Below are positions 8,074 through 17,608 of a stretch of 64,000 nucleotides of DNA, one piece after another. A program made the translations under genes and the position numbers. Source of the DNA: Verrucomicrobiales bacterium (GTDB lineage: Bacteria > Verrucomicrobiota > Verrucomicrobiia > Verrucomicrobiales > DEV007). Numbering within the stretch: position 1 is the first letter of the stretch; the number at the start of each line of letters is the position of its first letter. The notes under the pieces are model-generated. The model made no database searches, had not been told where the DNA came from, and saw only the letters and a list, made by a program, of their open reading frames with translations. The stretch is from the NCBI GenBank assembly GCA_002698785.1, contig PAAG01000009.1:1-64000 (forward strand). The letters run 5' to 3'.

Positions 8074-11000
8074 TCATGTTTCGTCGCGACGATTCTGAAA
8101 CTGTCTGCTATTTACTACGGTCAGGATGGCATCTGAGAAACGGCCATCGCCTTTTTTGAGGCGCTCGCGCACGGTCTCGATGAGTTCGCGGTCGGTTGCG
8201 AGAATGGATCGGCCGGTGGCGTAGCCAATTAACTTCCGAGCGAAAAGGTCGTAAAAATCATCATCGTGTTTTCCGAGATACTCACGAAGGCCTGAGACAC
8301 CTTTGAAGGTGGTTCCGTCACGCAGTGTTCCGGTGTCGTCGATTGGATTGCCCTGATCATCTTTGGTTCGCAGGCGACCGATAGCATCGAAGCTCTCCAG
8401 CGCGAAACCAAGTGGATCGATCTTGTCGTGGCAGGAGGCACAGGCTTTGTCTTCCCGATGCTTCTCAAGCTTTTCGCGAAGTGTTTTTACATCCTTGATC
8501 TCCTCAAGTTCGGGGACGTCGGCAGGTGGTGGGGGAGTCGGAGTTCCGAGCACAGCATTGAGCATCCAGTTTCCTCGCACAACCGGGCTGGTGCGACGGG
8601 GGAATGACGTCTTTGTCAGGACGCTTCCCATGCCGAGTAGGCCACCGCGCTGGTATTTGGCGACTTCGACTTTTCGGAAGTTGTCGCCCTTTACATTTGG
8701 GATGTTGTAGTGCTTAGCGAGTCGCTCATTGAGGAACGTGTAGTTCGCCATGAGGATGTCTCGAACCGGGAGATCTTCCCGGACGAGGTGATTGAAAAAG
8801 GTCTGTGCCTCCTTGTGCATGTCAGCACGGAGTGCGGAAGTGAACTCCGGAAACTGCTTCGCATCGACGGAATTGTGCTCGGAGAAATTGTGAAACTCCA
8901 GCCACTGGCCAGCGAACTCTTCCGCCATCGAAGTGGCCTTGGGATCTTTCAGCATCCTGCGGACCTGCGCTTCAAGCCCTTTGGGAGTCATGAGGGAGCC
9001 GTCTTTTGCAGCATCCAGTAACTTGGTATCAGGAGTAGAAGACCAGAGGAAATAGCTGAGGCGTGTCGCAAGTTCCCAAGAGGAAATGGGGTGAATGCCA
9101 GGGGCGCTCGACTTCTCCAGCTTATAGAGAAAGTCGGGAGTGATGAGGATGCGTGTCAGGACTTCGCGAGCAGCGGATTCCTGATCGAGTTCACGGGAGC
9201 GTGCGTCGTGGTACGTCGCAGCGAGAGACTTTCGATCTGCATCGGTGAGGGGGCGCCTCCACGCACGGTAGGCGAACCAGTTCAGGTGTCCGAGGATGGC
9301 GTTGTCGATCTCCTTCTGCTGATTCTCGTTAGGCTTCGTGGACCTCAAAAGCGCCCAGTCTTTGAGCATTCGGTCGTGTTCCGTCTTCTGCCAGTCGGTC
9401 AGTGTCGCCCTGAGTTGCTCATCATTCAGGTAATAGACACCCGTGCCTTTTCCGCCCCTTAGGTAGTTGCGGGAAACTTCTTCGAGAAGGCGATTGTATT
9501 CGTCTGGGAATGCAGACTTCATTCGTGAGAATTCACCCATCACTTCTCGGGCGATGTCAGTCCTTCGTTTGTAAATGACGAGGGCGCCGGGAATAATCTT
9601 CTTCGGGTCTGGTGGATTGGCCCCGCAAACTGTCCACTGGTGTGCTCCGAAATCGGCGTCAGGATATTCAAGGTCCATCTTGGCACTGACTCGAACTTTT
9701 GCTTTTTCACCGAAGGGTAGGCGAAGGACTTCCGGGGGACGAATGGCGAGCTGCTTTGGCTCGACCTTACGGCCTTCTTGAGGATGCTTACCGAAGCGAC
9801 CGATGATGGCCTGACCTTGTTTGTTAAACTGGCGAAGGTTCTCGAGTTTCTTTTTGTCTCCTTTGGGATCTTTCTCGATGTTGGCGATCGCCTTCTTGTT
9901 CTCCTCCATCCGGCGCTTCAGCCAGTCAATGTAGTGTTCGCGTTTTCCACCTCGCTCGATTTGAACGGATTCAAAAAGGATAAGGTCTCCCCGATTTCCA
10001 TCTCCGAAGTCTCCGGCGACGAGGTAGATCGGCTGCCCCTGCTGGACGGTGACAGCGATGGTTCGTGTGCGAAGTCCATCGGTGTCTTGCTGACGGCGCT
10101 GAGTTCGCGTCCATCCTTCACCCTCTCGCTTGTTCCAGGCGAGGTGTTCCGCTTCGATCTTGAGGATGCTCTTGGTGACCTCAGCCGGAACCTCCTTTGG
10201 CTTTTCAGCAGTAGGACCGGGGAGGTTTCTCCACGGGACGCGGATAAGATCGAGGAAACGTGACTCTGGCTTTTCAGAATTCAGCAATTCCCACCAGTTA
10301 TGGAGAAAGGCAGCGGATAATTTGGCTTCCTTTGCCAGTTGATCAAGAGATCCTGCGCCGGTCTTTTCACGATGCTTGTATTTCCAAGCAGCAGTCATGT
10401 ATTCGTCTTCGCGCCGGTCTTCGTCATCCTGGGGAAGATGCGGCTCCGCCATTTTCTGATACCAGATATAGAGTGCCTGTTCGGCCTCGGTCTTGAACTG
10501 CACCGGACTTCGGAGTCCCACTCGTTCTTTCCGAAAACGAACTCCACGCCCGGGAAGAATGCTCGCGTGATCAGTCAGTGTCCGCGCGGCTGAGAGGTAG
10601 CTGCTGAGCTGCTGAGGGTTCACAAACAGGACATCGCCCACATTGGAGAAACCTTCTCCTCCACCTCCATCGGGCTGGAACTCTTTGGAAAGGTTGAAAT
10701 CGATACCGGTGAGGTCGCGTATCGTGTTGTCATATTCGACGTTGGTGAGGCGCCGAACAGTGACCGGTCCGGGATCGCCGGAATTGGCATTCGCCGCAGC
10801 GATGAGGGAATTGTCGAGCCAGGCGAGAATGAGTTCCTTCTCTTCCGGTGTCGGCTGGGGATCATCTTCAGGAGGCATTTCCTCCTCGTCCATGACGATG
10901 AAGGCGCTTTCCCAAAGGTCGTAGTGATCTGCGACTTTAGGCGTTTTCGAAAGAGTCTTGAAATCGACGCCACCCTTTGTCTTTTCGCCACCGTGGCAGT

Positions 11001-11139
11001 CGTAGCAGTATTTTTCTAGGAGCGGCTGGACAGCTTTCCAGTCTTCTTCGGCCTGGCCAAGCAGGCATGAGATCACGAGCGCGCTGCAGAGAAATGCGGC
11101 GCGAAGTTGAGAGGGGAGGAATGTGGTCGAGTGACCCAT
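8074..11139 (-). CDS. DUF1587/DUF1592/DUF1588/DUF1585 protein with cytochrome-type CxxCH sites
   Basis: This 1021-residue exported protein has a signal peptide (about 1-30) and a PSCyt1-like domain with CYDCH at 45-49. DUF1587 follows ('TVRRLTNVEYDNTIRDL', about 125-142), then DUF1595/DUF1592 ('FAYRAWRRPLTDADRK', 'ELATRLSYFLWSSTPD'), DUF1588 ('RRTSPVVRGNWML'), a second CASCH in 'CASCHDKIDPLGFALE', and C-terminal DUF1585 ('FARKLIGYATGRS'). This order is the standard planctomycete-type architecture. Two covalent c-type haems are plausible, implying periplasmic electron transfer, but no substrate is established. It is co-directional with and upstream of DUF1552. The leader region 11140-11259 is strongly structured. 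Confidence 0.93.
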   Translation of the reverse strand: MGHSTTFLPSQLRAAFLCSALVISCLLGQAEEDWKAVQPLLEKYCYDCHGGEKTKGGVDFKTLSKTPKVADHYDLWESAFIVMDEEEMPPEDDPQPTPEEKELILAWLDNSLIAAANANSGDPGPVTVRRLTNVEYDNTIRDLTGIDFNLSKEFQPDGGGGEGFSNVGDVLFVNPQQLSSYLSAARTLTDHASILPGRGVRFRKERVGLRSPVQFKTEAEQALYIWYQKMAEPHLPQDDEDRREDEYMTAAWKYKHREKTGAGSLDQLAKEAKLSAAFLHNWWELLNSEKPESRFLDLIRVPWRNLPGPTAEKPKEVPAEVTKSILKIEAEHLAWNKREGEGWTRTQRRQQDTDGLRTRTIAVTVQQGQPIYLVAGDFGDGNRGDLILFESVQIERGGKREHYIDWLKRRMEENKKAIANIEKDPKGDKKKLENLRQFNKQGQAIIGRFGKHPQEGRKVEPKQLAIRPPEVLRLPFGEKAKVRVSAKMDLEYPDADFGAHQWTVCGANPPDPKKIIPGALVIYKRRTDIAREVMGEFSRMKSAFPDEYNRLLEEVSRNYLRGGKGTGVYYLNDEQLRATLTDWQKTEHDRMLKDWALLRSTKPNENQQKEIDNAILGHLNWFAYRAWRRPLTDADRKSLAATYHDARSRELDQESAAREVLTRILITPDFLYKLEKSSAPGIHPISSWELATRLSYFLWSSTPDTKLLDAAKDGSLMTPKGLEAQVRRMLKDPKATSMAEEFAGQWLEFHNFSEHNSVDAKQFPEFTSALRADMHKEAQTFFNHLVREDLPVRDILMANYTFLNERLAKHYNIPNVKGDNFRKVEVAKYQRGGLLGMGSVLTKTSFPRRTSPVVRGNWMLNAVLGTPTPPPPADVPELEEIKDVKTLREKLEKHREDKACASCHDKIDPLGFALESFDAIGRLRTKDDQGNPIDDTGTLRDGTTFKGVSGLREYLGKHDDDFYDLFARKLIGYATGRSILATDRELIETVRERLKKGDGRFSDAILTVVNSRQFQNRRDET

Positions 11140-11160
11140 AATGGTAAGAAAAGCGAAAAG

Positions 11161-11259
11161 CCTACCACATCACTGAAAAGTCGCGACGCAAGCGCGTGAT
11201 GACGGGTAGGCCCACTCGGGAGTGGCTGGCGGCGCTTCGAACCGACCAGCCTTTGTTTT
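11161..11259. ncRNA. Structured intergenic element: three hairpins, candidate small RNA or leader
   Basis: On the plus strand CCTACC (11161-11166) pairs with GGTAGG (11205-11210), ATCAC (11169-11173) with GTGAT (11196-11200), and GCG (11183-11185) with CGC (11193-11195). CCACT/AGTGG (11212-11225) forms a second hairpin. GGCTGGCGG (11224-11232) pairs with CCG-A-CCAGCC (11242-11251) and is followed by TTTGTTTTC, a good plus-strand intrinsic terminator. On the minus strand the first long hairpin is followed by CTTTTCGCTTTTC just before the DUF1592 start, so it could also terminate or attenuate there. The strand of the transcript is unresolved and no Rfam family is recognised. Confidence 0.45.
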
Positions 11260-11270
11260 CGTAACTCAGA

Positions 11271-13577
11271 TCAGTCTTTCACTTTGAGCACTTGGACGGC
11301 GTCGATGTGGACATTGCCTTTTGCACCTTTGGTGGAAACCACCACTTTGCCAGGCTTGTCGGCCTCAAACTTGTGAATGCCCAAGCCGAAGAACCCTTTC
11401 TCCAAAGGAGGCGCGATCTTCTGGTTTACTTCAGTGGTCGTTTCGCCATCGGCAGAAACAACAGTAACCGGCGTGTTGCTCGAGCGGTTCTCGTGAGGCT
11501 GATGGGCGATACGAACTTCGTAGTCTCCATCTTCGGGAACGGAGAAAGTGAAGGTCGCAGAGGCAAAGGCGTCCGCATCAGCAGGCGTGCCACCAGAGTA
11601 ATGATAGCCATCCTCAACATGAGGTTTGAGACCTGCTCCGTGATTCCACTTTCCTTCGAGTTCGGCCTCTTCGTCATCGATGACGATACCGGTCAGTTGG
11701 TTTTTCTGAATCCAGTCGACTTCCGGTTCTCCCATGTCAGGAAGGTTGGGATCGACAGCAAATTCGTCGCCAAGAGAGGCACGACGGACATTGCCGGGGA
11801 GTTTGAGCAGTTCAATCAGTTCGTCGAGATGCTGGTAGTAAACTTCACGAGGAGTAACGTCGTGCTCGGTGGAAAGAGCTGCAGCCTTTCCTACCACTAC
11901 ACCCATCATGCCGCAGGTCTTCATCACGCGGACGGTTCCGAGAGCCTTGTGGGTGACGCTGATATTGCGGCCCGCCATGAAGAGGTTCTCGATGTTCCGC
12001 GAGTAGAAGCAGCGGTAGGGAACTGGGTAACCACGCTTGCGATCGACGCCTTTTCCGTGAACGGCGACGGAAATGAAGGGATTGTCAGGAAACGATCCGG
12101 CATACTGTTCTTTCGGATAGTGGAGGTCGACAGACCATGTCGTAAGGACGCAGCCGTCGGGGAAGGGGCGCTTGGTAACGATGTCTTCCTCGGTGAGAAT
12201 GATGTCTCCCAGAAGTTGGAGGGTTTCCCGAGTTCCACCGATGTAGGCAAGCCAAGTCAGGCGAGCATTCTTGTGGTCGAGTTTGTCCGGATCGGAGCGG
12301 TCGTAGACGCCGTTGTTCTTAATCGCGTTCCAAGCACTATAGCTGGCGAGGAGGTTCCAGTCGCGGATGTCTTCGAGGTCTTCGATCGGATCTTTGTCGA
12401 AGCCGCTCTCCCAGAACCACTGGGCGTGAAAATCGCGAGGGTAGGGGAAGTCCTTTTCAGTCAATGAGAGTGCCCAGTCAATCTCGGGGAACTCCTGCTC
12501 GCCTTCTGCATTTTCCCAAGCCCACATGTTGGACATACCCATGCGACCTTCAGGGATCTGATTGTAGTCGGCTCCCGCCATTTTTCCGATCGTGCCATGG
12601 CCGGTCGAGTCGCAGAAGTTGCGGGCTTTGAACTCACGCACTTCGCTCGTGCGAGTGTCAAAGGCGAGGACGGATTCGATGTGAGTCTCGGACGCGTTTT
12701 TCACGTCGAATGCGTGATGGTTGAGAAATAGATCGATGTTTGGCTCGTTGGCGATGATCTGCTCTTTCTTTTCATCCTCGAACTCCTCGTAAGTGCCGGG
12801 AGACTTTGATGCGTCGTCTTCGAACTCGCGGATGATATCGCCGACGGGGTAGAGACCGGGAGGGGTGTTCCCCATCGCCCAGACGCGGACTTCGGACGAA
12901 CCGTTGCCACCGAGAACGGGGCGGTTCTGGATCAGGGCGACTTTCAGACCCATCCGAGCGGCGGAGATGGCGCCACAGCTACCAGCATAACCGCCGCCGA
13001 TGAAGACGATGTCGTAAGGACCTTCTTCGATGGTCTCCTCGGAAACTCCCAGCATCTTACGACGCCATTTCGGAAGTGGCTCGCTGCTGTTATCGGGAGT
13101 GAAATCGGCGTCGGTGGAGAAAAGGATTGCATCGCAGCGTCCGTCGAATCCAGTGAGGTCGTGGAGGGAAAGGGACGTATCGCCCGCTTCTACGGTTACA
13201 GTGCCGCCTTTTTCCCACTGCCAGTCGGCTCCTGACTTACCAAATTCGTGATCGAGCTTTGTGTCGCCAACCTGAAGCTGGAAACGCCCGGGAGCTGCTG
13301 ATGCGTCGACTTTGTCGGAAAACTTTTCGACCCAGTTCTGGGTGCGCACCCAGACGTGGTATTCGCCGCCTTTATCGAAATCAACTTTCGTGGACGCATT
13401 ATCAACAGGATTACCGAGGCCGTGAGCCAGAAGATACGGAGACCCCATGATGTCGATGAACTGGGTGTCGAGTTTCCAGCCACCGGGGTTGTCGAACGAT
13501 TCCGCCTCGACGAGAATCTCCTCTGCCGAGAGCAGCAGGGGGGTAAGGAGAAGGGGTAAAACCAGCTTACATTTCAT
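11271..13577 (-). CDS. Secreted FAD-dependent oxidoreductase (xanthan-lyase-type) with golvesin-like C-terminus
   Basis: The 768-residue protein starts at the ATG at 13577 (MKCKLVLPLLL) with a signal peptide. A beta-rich N-terminal module (about 20-160) precedes the FAD-binding Rossmann motif 'YDIVFIGGGYAGSCG' (about 188-202) and 'GGNGSSEVRVW'. The FAD_oxidored body follows, ending around 610. The last ~150 residues ('IVIDDEEAELEGKW', 'GDYEVRIAHQPHENRSSNTPV', 'DAVQVLKV') match the golvesin/xanthan lyase C-terminal-like domain. Members of this group are often annotated as xanthan lyase, but no lyase residues are seen; oxidation of a carbohydrate substrate is more likely. It stands alone between the DUF1592 operon and the divergent ROK gene. 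Confidence 0.88.
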   Translation of the reverse strand: MKCKLVLPLLLTPLLLSAEEILVEAESFDNPGGWKLDTQFIDIMGSPYLLAHGLGNPVDNASTKVDFDKGGEYHVWVRTQNWVEKFSDKVDASAAPGRFQLQVGDTKLDHEFGKSGADWQWEKGGTVTVEAGDTSLSLHDLTGFDGRCDAILFSTDADFTPDNSSEPLPKWRRKMLGVSEETIEEGPYDIVFIGGGYAGSCGAISAARMGLKVALIQNRPVLGGNGSSEVRVWAMGNTPPGLYPVGDIIREFEDDASKSPGTYEEFEDEKKEQIIANEPNIDLFLNHHAFDVKNASETHIESVLAFDTRTSEVREFKARNFCDSTGHGTIGKMAGADYNQIPEGRMGMSNMWAWENAEGEQEFPEIDWALSLTEKDFPYPRDFHAQWFWESGFDKDPIEDLEDIRDWNLLASYSAWNAIKNNGVYDRSDPDKLDHKNARLTWLAYIGGTRETLQLLGDIILTEEDIVTKRPFPDGCVLTTWSVDLHYPKEQYAGSFPDNPFISVAVHGKGVDRKRGYPVPYRCFYSRNIENLFMAGRNISVTHKALGTVRVMKTCGMMGVVVGKAAALSTEHDVTPREVYYQHLDELIELLKLPGNVRRASLGDEFAVDPNLPDMGEPEVDWIQKNQLTGIVIDDEEAELEGKWNHGAGLKPHVEDGYHYSGGTPADADAFASATFTFSVPEDGDYEVRIAHQPHENRSSNTPVTVVSADGETTTEVNQKIAPPLEKGFFGLGIHKFEADKPGKVVVSTKGAKGNVHIDAVQVLKVKD

Positions 13578-13716
13578 CCGGCTACTGTGGGCGAGGACGT
13601 TGTGAAAATCCACTTTCGATTGGAAACGTTAATGCGGACGGGAATTTCCTGTCCAATTCTCAGGGCAAAATCATCTCAATTCCCGGAATCGCTTCGGATT
13701 GCTAAAGATTTGAGGA

Positions 13717-13745
13717 TTGACGCTCAACGGCGGGCATAGTATCGC
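13717..13745 (+). promoter_or_regulatory. Putative sigma-70 promoter of the ROK kinase gene
   Basis: TTGACG at 13717-13722 and TATCGC at 13740-13745 are 17 bases apart, 25 bases before the ATG at 13771. The -10 hexamer is imperfect, so this is a tentative call. Confidence 0.4.
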
Positions 13746-13770
13746 TCTCGCCTGAGTTTTTACGTTACCG

Positions 13771-14787
13771 ATGTCTGATACTGCTTATTTTGCTGGCCTC
13801 GATATCGGCGGGACGACGGTTAAGTCCGTGCTTGTCGATGAAATGGGAGATCTCGTGGGAGATATGGTCGAGGTGCGTAGCTATGTGAAAGATGGCTACG
13901 AGGCAACTTTCAAGCAGTTGGAAGTCGCTCTTAATGAATTAACAGCAAATGCGGGGCTGACTAGGGAGTGCATCCGGGGAATCGGAATGGACGTCCCTGC
14001 ACCGTCTTGCGACGGGGTGATCTGGGGGAAAGCAAATTTGGCAGATGACTGGGTGGGAACGGACATTCGCGAGCTTTTCTCCGATCGATTCGGCACGATC
14101 CCCATTTACATGACCAACGACGGAAATGCTGCCGCGTTGGGGGAATATGCCGTTCGCAGGAAGCATCATGGCGGGCTTTTGCTCGTAGCTCCAGGCACCG
14201 GGCTCGGGGGTGGATTGGTTCTTCCTGGAGGTCGCGCCTACGAGGGCGGTAATGGGCTGGCCCTGGAAGTCGGGCATATTTCCGTTCCTCATCGTGAAGA
14301 TGATGGCACCCTGCCGCGATGCAGTTGTGGTTTGGACGGCTGTCTGGAAGCATGGGTTTCCCTTGTTGCGTTGCGACGCCGCGTTGCCATCGAATTGGCG
14401 AAGCCAGAGAATGCGAATCATCCCCTGAATGACGATTCTCCCGTAGAGGAAAAGGCGTTTCGTCTGCGTGATTTTGCGCAAGAAGGTGATGAATTCGCAG
14501 TTGGTATCTTTCAGCAACAAGGACAGATCCTCGGATATGGACTGGCTGATCTCGTGCGAGTCTTCGATCCGGGACTAGTCGTGATCGGTGGGGGGCTCGC
14601 AGAGAGTGACTTCCGCGATCAATACATGGAATGGGTGATGGAAGGATTCCGTGAGCGTGCGTGGCCGATGTATCTCAACAGCCCGATCGAGCCAGAGAAA
14701 AAGACTACGCGTTTCGAGTGGGCGTCCGGAGGAGACTCCGCAGCGGCTCTTGGTGTTGCTTTCTCTGCTCGCGAGATGTTTCGCTAG
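13771..14787 (+). CDS. ROK family sugar kinase (glucokinase-like)
   Basis: The 338-residue cytosolic protein has the ATP-binding phosphate-1 loop 'GLDIGGTTVKSV' (9-20) and a second 'VAPGTGLGGGLV' loop. The sugar-binding ExGH signature is at 166-169 (EVGH). The ROK zinc motif CSCGLDGCLEAW begins at C184 with Cys184, Cys186 and Cys191; together with the histidine of ExGH it forms the zinc site. No N-terminal HTH is present, so it is a kinase rather than a ROK repressor. Phosphorylation of glucose or a related hexose is the family expectation; exact substrate is unknown. It ends three bases before the convergent lipoprotein gene. Confidence 0.9.
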   Translation: MSDTAYFAGLDIGGTTVKSVLVDEMGDLVGDMVEVRSYVKDGYEATFKQLEVALNELTANAGLTRECIRGIGMDVPAPSCDGVIWGKANLADDWVGTDIRELFSDRFGTIPIYMTNDGNAAALGEYAVRRKHHGGLLLVAPGTGLGGGLVLPGGRAYEGGNGLALEVGHISVPHREDDGTLPRCSCGLDGCLEAWVSLVALRRRVAIELAKPENANHPLNDDSPVEEKAFRLRDFAQEGDEFAVGIFQQQGQILGYGLADLVRVFDPGLVVIGGGLAESDFRDQYMEWVMEGFRERAWPMYLNSPIEPEKKTTRFEWASGGDSAAALGVAFSAREMFR

Positions 14788-14790
14788 CAG

Positions 14791-15165
14791 TTAGCGGGTG
14801 TGCACATCAAGATCGGTGACGCGGTAACTGCCGTCGATTTCCTGAAAATAGACTCGCGCCCATCCATTGCGGAACTGGAGTAGCATTTTGTCGTCGTAAT
14901 AAGGAATATTCCCGTTGTGAGGGACGTTCCAATCGAGCTTACTGACCGCAGTAAGGTCCGCATATTGCAGCGCCATTGTTCGGTCGAGGCGAATGTAGGC
15001 GGTAAGAAAGCGAAGTGCGGCGTCGTGCTGGCTGAGTTTTTCCACAGGAGCATTGGAGGCACCTGTGCTGGAACCTGAACTAGTTGTGCTCAGAGAGGAC
15101 TGCAACTCGGTGCAGGAAGAAAGTGCGAGGAGCGATGCTCCTATGAGAATCGTGAGCCACTTCAT
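14791..15165 (-). CDS. Small lipoprotein of unknown function
   Basis: The 124-residue product begins with a lipoprotein signal whose lipobox LSSC puts the lipidated cysteine at residue 18. A Ser/Thr-rich linker follows (about 20-38), then an alpha/beta domain ('FLTAYIRLDRTMALQYADL', 'MLLQFRNGWARVYFQEIDGSYRVTDLDVHTR', quoted in part) that resembles small NTF2-like or DUF4878-like folds, though I cannot assign it firmly. It follows the GT2 gene by 13 bases and is the last gene of the minus-strand glycosyltransferase cluster. Confidence 0.75.
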   Translation of the reverse strand: MKWLTILIGASLLALSSCTELQSSLSTTSSGSSTGASNAPVEKLSQHDAALRFLTAYIRLDRTMALQYADLTAVSKLDWNVPHNGNIPYYDDKMLLQFRNGWARVYFQEIDGSYRVTDLDVHTR

Positions 15166-15178
15166 ATCGGGGGGAGGT

Positions 15179-15952
15179 TTATTCAGAGCTGGAGTCGCCG
15201 ACCTTGAGATTGGGGAGAATCACTTTCCGCTTCAAAAGCCAGGATACCCCGATGAGATCATACACCCCGCGGATGGCCCGGTCGAGGTTTGTGTACTTGG
15301 AAGTTCCCGCTTTTCGCTCGCGGTGATTCACATCGATTTCGGAAATTTTGAGTCCGGCGTGGGTAAAAATTGCCGGGAGAAATCGGTGAAGTCCGTTGAA
15401 GGGAACGAGCAAATCCACATGATCGCGATGGATGGCTTTCAAAGAACAACCCGTATCACTGATTCCATCGTGCACGACCCAGCGACGGACGCGGTTGGCG
15501 ATTTTTGACGCTGCCCGGCGGCTCCAGGTGTCTTTACGTTTTGCGCGGCGTCCTACCGCTACGTCGCATTCCTGGCTCTTCACAAGCTCAACAAGCTTGC
15601 CAATATCGGCTGGATCGTTTTGCCCGTCACCGTCCAGCATGACAAGGATGTCGCCGGAAGCGTAATTCAAACCAGCGAAAAGGGCACCACTCTGGCCACG
15701 GTTTTCGGTGAGCTGCAATGGGGTTATCCCCTCGATGCCTTGCATGATCTCCCAGGTTCGATCCTTACTGCCGTCATCGACCGCTACGATTTCGGCTTCT
15801 GGCTGGCAATCACGGATTTCTTTGAGAACGAACTCCACACACTCTTCCTCGTTATAGAAAGGCACCACGACGCTGACAGAAGAGTAAGTCGGATCCTCCG
15901 GTCGAAGGCCGGGATTTCGGGTAAAGGGGGATACGTAGCCGGGGCGGTTCAT
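15179..15952 (-). CDS. Glycosyltransferase family 2 (dolichyl-phosphate-mannose-synthase-like)
   Basis: The 257-residue GT-A enzyme has '[16 protein letters not shown]', DDGS at 59-62 (nucleotide binding) and DGDGQND at 107-113 (the metal-binding DxD equivalent). The family transfers a sugar from GDP- or UDP-sugar to a polyprenyl phosphate. That fits its neighbour upstream, a GT39-like membrane transferase that would use such lipid-linked sugars. The ATG at 15952 is chosen because it follows the upstream stop at 15972 by 19 bases; longer in-frame starts would overlap that gene. Only a weak C-terminal hydrophobic patch is present, so membrane association is peripheral. Confidence 0.9.
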   Translation of the reverse strand: MNRPGYVSPFTRNPGLRPEDPTYSSVSVVVPFYNEEECVEFVLKEIRDCQPEAEIVAVDDGSKDRTWEIMQGIEGITPLQLTENRGQSGALFAGLNYASGDILVMLDGDGQNDPADIGKLVELVKSQECDVAVGRRAKRKDTWSRRAASKIANRVRRWVVHDGISDTGCSLKAIHRDHVDLLVPFNGLHRFLPAIFTHAGLKISEIDVNHRERKAGTSKYTNLDRAIRGVYDLIGVSWLLKRKVILPNLKVGDSSSE

Positions 15953-15971
15953 GAAATGGATGGAGAAAATC

Positions 15972-17531
15972 TCAGTGGGCAGGCTTTTCTTCGGGAAGTT
16001 TTGGCCATTCCTTGAGGCCAATGCCTCGCCAAACCGAGAAACTCTTCTCACGGTTGTAGCCGAATACGGCGTCGAAATCATCCACTTTCTCGACGCTCTC
16101 GAAGGCTTTCCGAAGCGGCTTGTGGACCACTCCTCCGGTGGGAACGAGAATCAGGGCGTTTTTTCCGACAAATCCGTCTTCTGCGGGATTGTTCCAGAGT
16201 TGATATTGAGAGTGGATGCCCGGTCGTTTTTCCCACTGGTAGACCCGAGGCTGATCGTGGAGTCCAAAGGCAAGTTGGCTCACATAGTCGCGGTGACCTG
16301 TGGAAACGATGAAGTCGTGCTGCGTCTGCTCGCGTAACTCGTCGACTTTCTCACAGACATTGTCGTAGCCGAGCATGCGGCGGGTAGGGTCGGCTTTGTT
16401 TCCTTCTTTTCCGATCAGCTTGAAAGCGACCGGGCCAAAGTAGAAAAATGCGGCCAGACTCACTCCGATTGCGACTGCGTATTTCAAATACCGCTTTCGG
16501 AAAGAGTCTTTGAAATCCGTTTTGATAATGCCTGAAAACCATCCGGCAACCAGTATGACACCTGCAATGTAGAAGACCGCAGGCCAGTTGGGTTGGACGG
16601 TTTGACGGAGGGAGAGCAATACGATCAGAGACAGCGGAAAGGCAGAGAAGACCGCGAGGAAGCGATAGGGGGTAGGGATTTTCTTTATGCGAAAAAGGCC
16701 AACGAAACACAGTCCGTAAAGTGCGATAGCGATGAGTGGCGACACCGCGCCCAACTGCGTGCCAACGAAGGAGAGGAATTCACCAATTCGTTCAACGAAG
16801 ATGTTCTTATCTCCCGTTCCCGACTCGAAATGATGCCCTGTGTGCTCAAATGTAATCCAGTCATTCTGTGCGTTCCACACAAGGGGCGGGATCAGAGAAA
16901 GGTATGACAGCGCCATGGTGATCCAGACGGCTTTCTTGCGAAACAGCGGTCGGGTGTCGCGGTGCAGTGCCACGTAAATCACAGCGAGAACTGGAAAAAT
17001 CATCATCATCTGTTTGGTCAGATGACCGATGGCTAATGCGAGGAAGAGAAGCAAATAGCTGCCGGCTTTTCCCTCTCCTCTGAGGCAACGCCAGAACATC
17101 CAGAGAGCAAGCGACCAGCAGAGGACCAGAGGCGCATCGATCGTCAGAAAGAAGGAAAGGACTGCGTTCGCCGGAATGGCGACGGTCAAAATCACTGCGA
17201 TCCAACCAGTTCTTGAGTCGAACATTTCCCGGGCAAACAGGAAAAGCACGAGTGTCGCTGCCGCACTGAGGACCGCCGACATTGCTCGGAAACCGAACAG
17301 GGATCCGTTCCCAATCCAATCTACGAAAGCGTAGAGCCAGGCGATGAAAGGAGGCTTGGAATAGTAGCCGTAGTCGAGTTGGCGTCCCCAGTCCCAATAG
17401 TAGGCTTCATCTCCTGCGGGACTGGTCTGAAAAAGAGCTGAGTAGAGCAGGCGGAAGGCAAGCACGCCAGCTATCAACAGCCAGGCGCGCGTTTCATAGG
17501 AAACTCCAGAAGACTTAGTCAGGTTCAGCAT
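15972..17531 (-). CDS. GT39/ArnT-like integral membrane glycosyltransferase
   Basis: The 519-residue polytopic protein has roughly ten to twelve hydrophobic helices. The first periplasmic loop carries the catalytic acidic pair in '[19 protein letters not shown]' (Asp41-Glu42), the hallmark of PMT/ArnT enzymes. They transfer sugars from polyprenyl-phosphate donors to protein or lipid on the periplasmic face. A soluble C-terminal domain of about 130 residues follows the last helix, as in ArnT-like proteins. The ATG at 17531 removes a non-hydrophobic leader. It is co-transcribed with the downstream GT2 gene, which would supply its lipid-linked donor. The acceptor is unknown. Confidence 0.88.
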   Translation of the reverse strand: MLNLTKSSGVSYETRAWLLIAGVLAFRLLYSALFQTSPAGDEAYYWDWGRQLDYGYYSKPPFIAWLYAFVDWIGNGSLFGFRAMSAVLSAAATLVLFLFAREMFDSRTGWIAVILTVAIPANAVLSFFLTIDAPLVLCWSLALWMFWRCLRGEGKAGSYLLLFLALAIGHLTKQMMMIFPVLAVIYVALHRDTRPLFRKKAVWITMALSYLSLIPPLVWNAQNDWITFEHTGHHFESGTGDKNIFVERIGEFLSFVGTQLGAVSPLIAIALYGLCFVGLFRIKKIPTPYRFLAVFSAFPLSLIVLLSLRQTVQPNWPAVFYIAGVILVAGWFSGIIKTDFKDSFRKRYLKYAVAIGVSLAAFFYFGPVAFKLIGKEGNKADPTRRMLGYDNVCEKVDELREQTQHDFIVSTGHRDYVSQLAFGLHDQPRVYQWEKRPGIHSQYQLWNNPAEDGFVGKNALILVPTGGVVHKPLRKAFESVEKVDDFDAVFGYNREKSFSVWRGIGLKEWPKLPEEKPAH

Positions 17532-17608
17532 AACCGGGGGCGGTCTATGCTGGCGCAAGATGACCCAATTTCCAGTGGTTTCCGGCAAAGGGCGGCGCCG
17601 GAGACGAA

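Noticed and set aside
11224-11251. tRNA-like T-arm on the minus strand (GGTTCGAAGC)
   Set aside because: No acceptor, D or anticodon arms surround it; it is the loop of the terminator-type hairpin.
11292-12467. 391-codon frame opposite the FAD oxidoreductase
   Set aside because: Shadow of the minus-strand gene; no domain or plausible start.
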